NCBI RefSeq assembly: GCF_000470315.2
Contig: NZ_CBRF02000009.1
Coordinates: 61,034-125,033 of the forward strand
Source of the DNA: Psychromonas sp. SP041
Lineage (GTDB): Bacteria > Pseudomonadota > Gammaproteobacteria > Enterobacterales > Psychromonadaceae
Direction: 5' to 3'
Length of the DNA stretch: 64,000 bases
Positions 57,879 to 64,000 of the stretch are shown piece by piece. How positions within the stretch are numbered: the first letter of the stretch is position 1; every line of letters starts with the position of its first letter. The notes under the pieces are model-generated. The model was not told the origin of the DNA. It did no database searches and saw only the letters and a list, made by a program, of their open reading frames with translations. Both the position numbers and the translations under genes were made by a program.

Positions 57879-57914
57879 AGTTATGTAGTTATGTAGTTAT
57901 GTAGTTATGTAGTT
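57867..57914. repeat. Octamer tandem repeat (ATGTAGTT)6
   Basis: Six perfect copies of ATGTAGTT. The left side can pair with the complementary arm at 57846-57857, so any of the copies could form the hairpin. Confidence 0.96.
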
Positions 57915-58066
57915 TCTTATATTAATCACAGTGCTAGATAATATAAGCGTAATGCAATAAAACAGATCAGGGATCGTTAATATTGGACCTAATCTGTGAT
58001 TGAATACAAACTATATTATTAACACGGCATTGATTATATTTTTCTCAAATAAACCAAGAATTAGAT

Positions 58067-58672
58067 TTATTCTCTATTTAATGACTGTTCTTTTTCTAAA
58101 ATAGAAACAAGTTCTTTTAATGAGGTTTCATATTCATCTTGGTTTGAATTTTTAAATAGTAATAAATCATCAACGATATCTGGATTATCGATACTCAACG
58201 GGATAGAAAAATCAACGCCTTCAATATACTCATCCCAGTTTTCCAACTTCCAGGTATCTCTTGAAGAGTTTCTTTCAATCATACGACTTTTAACTACATC
58301 AACATCAGTCATTACCCAAACGACAGTTAAGCGTGCATTTTTTTCAATGAGTTGATTTTTTAAATTATCAATAAAAGCAGTATCTCTAATTTCACGGGTA
58401 AATGGTGCGTTAATCAATACAATATCGTCATATTCTAGCGCTTCCATCGCTAATGCTAACACTGCGTCATACTCGTAATTACGAATATACTCTTCAAAAA
58501 AATCAGAGCTTCGATTCACTTCTTCATTCATCACTTTGAAAATCTGATGTGATAAAACAATCAATGTATCTTTATCTAAATACACAACATGCTTAAGTGC
58601 TTTTGCTAACTTTTTAGAAATATAGGTTTTGCCACTTGCTGGCGGAGAGGTAACTAAAATAAGTCTTTTCAT
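58067..58672 (-). CDS. P-loop kinase-like ATPase, unknown substrate
   Basis: 201 residues with Walker A SPPASGKTYISKKL near the N-terminus and the layout of small-molecule or zeta-toxin-like kinases: YLDKDTL (acceptor-side Asp), a putative lid with RMIERNSSRD (about 134-143) and an internal VLINAPF strand as Walker B-like. No antitoxin gene is adjacent, so I would not call it a toxin. The C-terminus is Glu/Lys-rich. The ribosome binding site (AAGGAT) precedes the ATG by 5 bp. Confidence 0.68.
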   Translation of the reverse strand: MKRLILVTSPPASGKTYISKKLAKALKHVVYLDKDTLIVLSHQIFKVMNEEVNRSSDFFEEYIRNYEYDAVLALAMEALEYDDIVLINAPFTREIRDTAFIDNLKNQLIEKNARLTVVWVMTDVDVVKSRMIERNSSRDTWKLENWDEYIEGVDFSIPLSIDNPDIVDDLLLFKNSNQDEYETSLKELVSILEKEQSLNRE

Positions 58673-58738
58673 TATGAATCCTTAATAAACATGAGCTATT
58701 TTCAAAATTAATTATTTCATTAAATGAAACAATTAAAT

Positions 58739-58802
58739 ATGATTATTGGCGTTGATGTGTCAAAAAAGATAGCTATTTGAGATGATAAGTATTTGGAGGC
58801 CT
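58739..58802 (+). pseudogene. Possible IS110/IS1111-family transposase remnant
   Basis: Bases 58739-58802 encode MIIGVDVSKKIAI, a stop, then DDKYLEA. The GVDVSK motif is the conserved start of the DEDD domain of IS110-family transposases (G-I/V-D-V-S-K), and the stop stands where Trp is common. Only about 20 codons remain. The palindrome TTTCATTAAATGAAA lies just upstream. Confidence 0.45.
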
Positions 58803-59432
58803 CTATTATTTTTTCATAGTCACTTCCACAATTTTTTCGTATTTAATAACAATCACTTAATTAACGTGACTGCTATTATTAACGCATACTACGATACAAA
58901 TTAACAATTTCTTTTAGCACTATGAGTTTAAAACTGATGTTATCCCTAACATTTTACTCTTAAAAAAATCAAATTTACCTTAAATTAAATTCATTGCCGC
59001 ATTTAAAAACATCAAAAATTTGACTGTTTACACGATGTAAATGAGAAGAAAATCGTAACTAAAAATAATGAAAGCTAATGATATTAAAGATAAATGAACA
59101 AGCAAACATCCGTGACTCAAGAGTATTAGGTAATAGTTTTTACGAATACAGAGCCTTTCATCACAACGGCTTTTAACAGGTAAAAGCAACGTAATTAAAA
59201 ATATAAGTTAGAAAATATAAGATGTCAAAATGCCTGCTAGCTGCATACTTTTAGTAAAAACAGAACAAACCTAAAAATAACAATCAACAATATGTCAACA
59301 ACATTAACTCAATAAAAAAGTATCGATCACGTTTATTGACTTATTTCTTATTTTTAGTGAGTATGAAAGCGCCTTAAATTATGCAATTTGATCATTAATC
59401 ATATTTGATAACTCTTAGCAAAGGAAAGCATT
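58803..59432. other. Intergenic, no gene seen
   Basis: About 630 bp of AT-rich DNA before the amidase gene, presumably including its promoter. No coding frame is recognised. Confidence 0.4.
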
Positions 59433-60938
59433 ATGTCAATTAAACGACCTACGGTTGAAGAAGTAAAAACAGCGGCTTTAGAAATAGGCATTCATTTTAC
59501 AGAGTCAGAAGCTACTACTTATCATAAATTAATGCAGGGGCAACTTGATGCATTTGATCTTGTAGACAGCATGGATATTCAATTACCTGAAGTAAAATAC
59601 CCTCGCCATTCAGGCATAAAACCTTCCTCAGAAAATAACCCTTATAATGCATGGGCAGTTAAAACAACAATTCAAGGAGCAAGTGACGGTAAACTTTCTG
59701 GTAAAACAATCGCAATAAAAGATAACGTATGTGTTGCAGGCGTCCCCATGTCAAATGGAACTTCAATTTTAGAAGGTTATATACCTGATGTCGACGCTAC
59801 CATCGTTCAACGGTTTCTAGATGAAGGAGGAACAATCCTCGGTAAATCTAATTGTGAATATTATTGTGCATCAGGAGGAAGCCACACTTCACATAATGGA
59901 TATGTTGAAAATCCTACCGTACCAGGGTTTAATGCTGGCGGCTCCTCGTCTGGTTCAAGCGCTTTGGTTGCTGCTGGTATAGTTGATATGGCAACGGGTG
60001 GCGATCAGGGTGGATCAATTCGTATTCCCGCTTCATATTGTGGCATTGTCGGCTTAAAACCTACACATGGCTTGGTGCCTTATACTGGAATTTTTGCCGT
60101 GGAGCTAACATTAGATCATGCAGGTCCAATAACACGTACCGTTGTAGATAATGCTTTAATGTTAGAAGTAATGGCTGGGGCTGACGGGCTAGACCCTCGT
60201 CAAAAAGGGGCTGTATCTCAACCTTATAGCGAAGCCGTTAATAAAGGAGTTAAAGGCTTACGTGTAGGAATTGTACCTGAAGGCTTCGGCACACCCGGTG
60301 CTGAAATAGAAGTTGATGAGCGAGTAATGGAAGCCGCTAAAAAACTAGAAGCAGAAGGCGCTATTATCCACACTGTTTCTATACCATTACATGCTGTTGG
60401 TGCTGCGATATGGACACCTATTTTTCTTGAGGGAACTTATGATTTAATGATGCGAAATAATTCATACGGAACCAATATGAAAGGCCTTTTTGTAGAAGGT
60501 CTAATGGATGCGCAATCCAATTGGAAAGAAAAGGCTGATGAATTATCAGAAACAATGAAACTAGGCATGCTAACCGGACATTTTACATCATCAAGAACGA
60601 AAGGACGCTATTACGGCAAAGCCCAAAACCTTAACCGTTTAATGACCGCCGATTATGATCGAGCATTATCAGAAGTAGATGTATTATTAATGCCAACAAC
60701 GCCAATGGCTGCAACACGTTTGCCGGAAAAAGATGCAGGTGCAGAGGAAATTATTGCACGCGCATTTGAAATGGTAGGGAATACAGCTCCAACTTGCGCA
60801 ACAGGACACCCCTCTATATCAGTTCCTGTAGGGAAAACCTCAGATGACCGTCCAATCGGCGCAATGCTAATTGCAAAATATCATGACGAAATGACACTAT
60901 TCAGTGCAGCACAAGTACTTGAAGCATCATACAGTTAA
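59433..60938 (+). CDS. Amidase, amidase-signature family
   Basis: Hydrolyses amides to acids and ammonia using a Ser-cisSer-Lys triad. Lys96 lies in TIAIKDNVCVAG, cis-Ser171 in GGSSSGSSA and nucleophile Ser195 in GGDQGGSIRIPASYCG, exactly spaced as in the family. Length 501 and an N-terminal helical segment (about 1-70) fit aliphatic/aromatic amidases such as those of Rhodococcus rather than GatA, and no gatB/gatC is near. AAAGGAAAG precedes the ATG. It is a single gene with its own hairpin terminator; the substrate is unknown. Confidence 0.9.
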   Translation: MSIKRPTVEEVKTAALEIGIHFTESEATTYHKLMQGQLDAFDLVDSMDIQLPEVKYPRHSGIKPSSENNPYNAWAVKTTIQGASDGKLSGKTIAIKDNVCVAGVPMSNGTSILEGYIPDVDATIVQRFLDEGGTILGKSNCEYYCASGGSHTSHNGYVENPTVPGFNAGGSSSGSSALVAAGIVDMATGGDQGGSIRIPASYCGIVGLKPTHGLVPYTGIFAVELTLDHAGPITRTVVDNALMLEVMAGADGLDPRQKGAVSQPYSEAVNKGVKGLRVGIVPEGFGTPGAEIEVDERVMEAAKKLEAEGAIIHTVSIPLHAVGAAIWTPIFLEGTYDLMMRNNSYGTNMKGLFVEGLMDAQSNWKEKADELSETMKLGMLTGHFTSSRTKGRYYGKAQNLNRLMTADYDRALSEVDVLLMPTTPMAATRLPEKDAGAEEIIARAFEMVGNTAPTCATGHPSISVPVGKTSDDRPIGAMLIAKYHDEMTLFSAAQVLEASYS

Positions 60939-60958
60939 AAATATATTGCTAAAAAACC

Positions 60959-60994
60959 AAGAATTAATACGATATTGTTATCGTATTAATTCTT
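60959..60994 (+). terminator. Perfect 16-bp hairpin after the amidase gene
   Basis: AAGAATTAATACGATA, loop TTGT, TATCGTATTAATTCTT: perfect 16-bp stem 20 bp after the stop codon. The arm ends in TT and then AACTCTC. Confidence 0.75.
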
Positions 60995-61224
60995 AACTCT
61001 CAAATAAGTAATACAATTTTACGCTATTTATAGATAGTCTAATTTCTTGATACCGCGTCATGAAAGCTAATATAGCTATATATTCTGATATTGAGCATAT
61101 ACCTCCAATCAACTAACTCAGAATTAATTAATGCAAAATGAAAGATCAAACTCTGTATTTCCTTCAATTAATAATTAATTTTTTACTAACTGTCTATCTA
61201 AGGACGTATTGCTAAACAACTTTA

Positions 61225-61383
61225 TAAAAATGGAATTAAATAAGTGATCAGAGATTGCGTAGGGAAAATTAACGCTAATAAGGCGTGAATTGTAGGAGAT
61301 AGGTGTTCTCACTTCAAAACTCACAACGCAGTTAGGGGTGGTTTTAACCAGCAAGAATGATCACCTTATTAATTCTTTTGGTA
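61225..61383. mobile_element. MITE copy 3 (159 bp), next to the GFA gene
   Basis: Same length and orientation as copies 1 and 2, with more substitutions. The left end is decayed (TAAAAATGG instead of TACCAATGG), while the right end ...TTTTGGTA is intact. TTA flanks at 61222-61224 and 61384-61386. The element ends 10 bp from the stop codon of the GFA gene. Confidence 0.9.
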
Positions 61384-61393
61384 TTATAAGGCA

Positions 61394-61795
61394 TTAGCGC
61401 CCTTCCTGATGTTTAGGTAATTCATCTTCTAATTTACACCAATTTGCTTTGTAGTCGGTATAAATATGAGCATCAATTACAACAGGAATGTCACTATCAA
61501 AAGTTGCAACTGCCAATTCTATTTCATTTAAAGAAGCACCATTTACACGGAACCCTAAACTAGAACCGCACTTAGAGCAAAATGTACGAACAGAACCATT
61601 TGGCGCAGTAAATTCTTTTAAATAATCTCTACCTGAAATCCAGTTCAAACCCGACACTCCGACTAATGTTCCATATGCAGCACCATGAAACTTACGGCAC
61701 ATTGTACAATGACAATTCGCAGCTTGATCATTAAAGCTATTAACAACAAAAATAACAGCGCCACACAAACAACTACCTTTATAAACATCACTCAT
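61394..61795 (-). CDS. GFA-family (CENP-V/glutathione-dependent formaldehyde-activating) protein
   Basis: 133 residues with the zinc-binding Cys pattern of the GFA fold: GSCLCGAV (CLC), CHCTMCRKFHG and FCSKCGSSLGF. Members range from the named formaldehyde-activating enzyme to uncharacterised zinc proteins; function here is unknown. A MITE ends 10 bp beyond its stop codon. No formaldehyde genes are nearby. Confidence 0.88.
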   Translation of the reverse strand: MSDVYKGSCLCGAVIFVVNSFNDQAANCHCTMCRKFHGAAYGTLVGVSGLNWISGRDYLKEFTAPNGSVRTFCSKCGSSLGFRVNGASLNEIELAVATFDSDIPVVIDAHIYTDYKANWCKLEDELPKHQEGR

Positions 61796-62001
61796 ATGAA
61801 ATCACCACTAGTGCATAACGAGACGATAGAATAACTTATTTTCAATTCGTTTATTTAAATAAAAATGACAGAAGATTGCATTTACTTGAGATTAAATAGA
61901 TTATTTTAACCTTATTAGCTAACTGATTAAATTGAATCATAAGTGGGATTAAAGGGCTAAAAACAAGGGATTTATTGAGCTAAAATTTATGGATGTTCAA
62001 A

Positions 62002-62033
62002 AGTTCTTTAGTTCTTTAGTTCTTTAGTTCTTT
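62002..62033. repeat. Octamer tandem repeat (AGTTCTTT)4
   Basis: Four perfect copies of AGTTCTTT, 30 bp downstream of the marR gene on its 3' side. Confidence 0.93.
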
Positions 62034-62063
62034 TGCCCAGTAAGAAAATAGAAAATGCATTAA

Positions 62064-62579
62064 CTACTTAGCGACAGCTATTTCAACAGGACAACCTTGC
62101 GGACGGCAAACCTGTTCGTTACACATTCTGCATAATCGACGAGCACCTTGTTGCCCCTCAGTAAACGAACCCAATACACTCTCAAGCATAGGTACAAGCA
62201 CTTCTTGTTGCTCTATGGTTAATAAATTCAAAACTTGCGTAGTGACTTGTTCACGTACACGTAATACTTCTTTTGCTCTTTCCTGGCCTGTATTGGTAAC
62301 TCGTAACACAATGGCTCTTGCATCATTTTCACACTTATATCGTTGTACTAGTTGCTCTTTTTCAAGCGTATTAATTAATCTTACTGCTCCTGAGTGAGTC
62401 AACCCCAAGACTTTACTTAATACACCGATACTTTCATTAGGATGATTATAAATGGTGACTAAAGCGGTTTCATGACTAAGACTGTGTCCACCTAAATCAG
62501 TAATCCCCTGTTCGATTCTCGTTGAAATCATACTAGCAAAAGCACCTAGTAAATTAGCTGTGTAATCGTCATTTTTCAT
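62064..62579 (-). CDS. MarR-family regulator with C-terminal Cys cluster
   Basis: 171 residues. The winged-helix core spans about 35-110 (SIGVLSKVLGLTHSGAVRLINTLEKEQLVQRYKCENDARAIVLRVTNTG), as in MarR dimers. The C-terminus is unusual: CRMCNEQVCRPQGC, four Cys in the pattern C-x2-C-x4-C-x4-C at about residues 150-163, which could bind metal or sense oxidation. The gene is divergent from the haloalkane dehalogenase gene, and dyads with the sequence ATGACTCA occupy the shared region, so it probably represses both genes. Confidence 0.86.
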   Translation of the reverse strand: MKNDDYTANLLGAFASMISTRIEQGITDLGGHSLSHETALVTIYNHPNESIGVLSKVLGLTHSGAVRLINTLEKEQLVQRYKCENDARAIVLRVTNTGQERAKEVLRVREQVTTQVLNLLTIEQQEVLVPMLESVLGSFTEGQQGARRLCRMCNEQVCRPQGCPVEIAVAK

Positions 62580-62597
62580 ACTAAAACCACTTTGAGT

Positions 62598-62637
62598 ATT
62601 GAGTCATTTTTTAAAATTAAATTATATATGACTCAAT
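62598..62637. promoter_or_regulatory. Candidate MarR operator O1 (10-bp inverted repeat, 20-bp spacer)
   Basis: ATTGAGTCAT (62598-62607) and ATGACTCAAT (62628-62637) are perfect reverse complements, located 19-58 bp upstream of the marR start codon. Confidence 0.65.
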
Positions 62638-62679
62638 CACAAAAAACTATAGACAAACATAAACCATAAAATATATTAT

Positions 62680-62692
62680 ATGACTGAGTCAT
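62680..62692. promoter_or_regulatory. Candidate MarR operator O2 (13-bp palindrome)
   Basis: ATGACTGAGTCAT is a perfect palindrome sharing the ATGACT half-site with O1, on the dehalogenase side of the control region. Confidence 0.65.
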
Positions 62693-62839
62693 CTATATTT
62701 ACAAAAGAATAATACTGAGATTAAACATAACCGATGAAAGAACGCTTAGCCGTTATCACAAGGCATTGTTAATACAGCTCATTCTTTTATAACAAAAATA
62801 TTCACCTTTAAATCCCAATTGATGGAGCGATTAACAAAC

Positions 62840-63727
62840 ATGAAAATTGATACAGAAACATTACGCTATAGGAAGCAATTTAAAACCGTATTAGGTAAAC
62901 GTATGGCCTATGTTGATGAAGGTACAGGCGATCCCATTGTATTTTTACATGGTAACCCTACATCGATTTATTTATGGCGAAATATCATGCCTCACTTAGA
63001 AGGTAGAGGTCGTCTAATTGCTATTGATATGATCGGGATGGGAGATAGTGACAAACTGGATAAAACCAAGGACGGTAACTACTCACTTTCAGAGAACACA
63101 AAATACACTTCAGCATTGCTAGAAGCGTTAGGTGTGGATAATAACGTCACTTTTGTTTTGCATGATTGGGGTTCAGGTGTTGGCTTTAATTGGGCAAACC
63201 ACAATCAATCTGCTGTAAAAGCAATCGCATTTATGGAGGCAATCGTCACCCCTTTTCCGACTTGGAATGACTTCCCTAAAGACTTGGACGCCCCTATTGG
63301 CATGTTACGTTCAAACGAAGGTGATAAAACAGTACTTGAAGATAACTTTTTTATCGAAACATTATTACCAAGCGCAATAATTCGAACATTAAGTAATAAA
63401 GAACATGCTGAATATCGTCGTCCATTCTTAAATTCAGGAGAAGATCGTCGTGCTACTTTAGCAGGACCTCGAGAGTTACCGATTGAAGGACAGCCTACTG
63501 AAACGGTTGCCTTAGTAGCCAGTTATGCAGATTATCTTGCGAACTCAAAAGACATACCTAAGCTATTTATTAATGCAGAACCAGGCGCATTTTTAGTTGG
63601 TTATGCTCGAGACTTTGTTCGCACTTGGCCAAACCTCACAGAAGTGACTGTTAAAGGGCATCATTTCATTCAAGAAGATAGCCCTCATGAAATAGGAAAA
63701 GCTATTTCAGATTGGTTACCTCAATAA
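62840..63727 (+). CDS. Haloalkane dehalogenase (subfamily II-like)
   Basis: Cleaves carbon-halogen bonds of haloalkanes, giving alcohol, halide and proton. From the ATG at 62840 (295 residues): oxyanion/halide motif HGNPTS (Asn39), nucleophile in HDWGS (Asp109, Trp110), MEA (Glu133, candidate acid) and base His275 in GHHFIQEDSP. The sequence follows LinB/DhaA closely (GKRMAYVDEG, YLWRNIMPHLEGRGRLIAIDMIGMGDSDKL). The frame opens at 62819, but GGAG lies 12 bp before 62840 and relatives start near there; this spacing is long, so the start is not certain. Divergent from a MarR gene, with two operator-like dyads. Confidence 0.93.
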   Translation: MKIDTETLRYRKQFKTVLGKRMAYVDEGTGDPIVFLHGNPTSIYLWRNIMPHLEGRGRLIAIDMIGMGDSDKLDKTKDGNYSLSENTKYTSALLEALGVDNNVTFVLHDWGSGVGFNWANHNQSAVKAIAFMEAIVTPFPTWNDFPKDLDAPIGMLRSNEGDKTVLEDNFFIETLLPSAIIRTLSNKEHAEYRRPFLNSGEDRRATLAGPRELPIEGQPTETVALVASYADYLANSKDIPKLFINAEPGAFLVGYARDFVRTWPNLTEVTVKGHHFIQEDSPHEIGKAISDWLPQ

Positions 63728-63887
63728 AAAATTAGTTGATGTTATATCCTGCACGGCAATTGTGTAGGGTTAGCTTTTAACCTGTTTTAGATTAGCGAAA
63801 CTGTGTCATAACAACGACCTATTAGCATGTAAAACATTATAACTAAAAGATAGAAGAGTAATTATCAAAGTTTATGGGTGCTGAGAT

Positions 63888-63963
63888 GGTCACTCCACGA
63901 AGGCATCACAATGTGCCAAGATTGGATAAGTGTTCAGCAAATCAATCTAACCATGGAGTGACC
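63888..63963 (+). ncRNA. Structured left end of an IS110-type element, candidate bridge RNA region
   Basis: GGTCACTCCA (63888-63897) and TGGAGTGACC (63954-63963) are perfect 10-bp complements enclosing 56 nt. Inside are AGATTG/CAATCT (6 bp) and GGCA/TGCC stems. IS110 elements encode a bridge RNA in the non-coding left end just before the transposase gene, and this segment ends 3 bp before the transposase ATG. That it is the bridge RNA is an inference. Confidence 0.45.
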
Positions 63964-63966
63964 AAA

Positions 63967-64000
63967 ATGAAATGTAGCGTAATTAGTATCGACCTAGCAA
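63967..64000 (+). CDS. IS110-family transposase, N-terminus only (cut by window edge)
   Basis: ATG at 63967 begins MKCSVISIDLA and runs to the window end. The pattern M-K-x-x-x-I-x-I-D-L-A-K is the start of IS110-group transposases (DEDD/RuvC-like catalytic domain followed by a Ser recombinase-like domain in the full protein). Only 11 codons are visible, so the subgroup cannot be fixed. Confidence 0.6.
   Translation, partial: MKCSVISIDLA

Noticed and set aside
58067..58672. Zeta-type toxin of a toxin-antitoxin pair
   Set aside because: The P-loop and general layout fit, but no small antitoxin gene lies next to it, so only a kinase-like protein is called.

Overview
The window is a 64-kb stretch of an AT-rich gammaproteobacterial chromosome. 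Gene content (potAB, aaeXAB, ycaD-like MFS, kefB/C, lctP with a Dld-II-type D-lactate dehydrogenase, bcsABZC, haloalkane dehalogenase), strong AAAGGA-type ribosome binding sites and low GC suggest a cold marine Alteromonadales/Vibrionales-type bacterium. Psychromonas or Moritella is my best guess from style alone; no rRNA or tRNA is present to test it. I saw no tRNA, rRNA or CRISPR array.

Layout. 1-5.5 kb: start of a polyamine ABC operon (potA, partial potB) and the aromatic-acid efflux operon aaeXAB, all on the minus strand. 6-17 kb: monocistronic genes: an exported HAD dehalogenase-like protein, acyl-CoA thioesterase, MFS transporter, lipoprotein, a DUF1272 pseudogene, a TrmH-like methyltransferase, an AGCS amino acid:Na+ symporter and a Kef K+/H+ antiporter. 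17-23.4 kb: MFS transporter with a divergent LysR, then a purine block (HypT-like LysR, adenosine deaminase-like enzyme, AzgA-like permease). 23.6-28.1 kb: a decaying catabolic operon (class V aminotransferase, alanine dehydrogenase remnant, TAXI binding protein, truncated TRAP permease) with a divergent LysR. 28.2-29 kb: a wrecked yceH. 29.8-38.1 kb: a compact cellulose operon on the minus strand (2-TM protein, bcsA, bcsB, bcsZ, bcsC). 38.8-42.2 kb: a pseudogene graveyard (aldehyde dehydrogenase with divergent LysR, and an outer-membrane protein split by a MITE). 42.8-50.8 kb: ackA, then LysR/lctP/D-LDH for lactate use. 50.9-55 kb: a second polyamine-type ABC operon. 55.6-64 kb: lipoprotein hydrolase, uracil-DNA glycosylase-like protein, P-loop kinase, amidase, GFA protein, a MarR/haloalkane dehalogenase divergon, and the left end of an IS110-family element cut by the window edge.

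Two themes run through the non-coding DNA. First, a ~159-bp MITE-like repeat with inverted ends TACCAA...TTGGTA and TTA target duplications occurs four times; one copy splits yceH and one splits an outer-membrane protein gene, whose frame is restored exactly by in-silico excision. Second, several short tandem arrays (8-, 9-, 13- and 16-bp units) lie mostly in intergenic DNA; two of the octamer arrays grow out of one arm of a hairpin.

Other gaps over 300 bases (1851-2384, 8138-8541, 14835-15212, 28974-29525, 40673-41094, 42227-42771) are AT-rich and I see no supportable gene in them. At least six loci are broken, so this region is under relaxed selection or active rearrangement.
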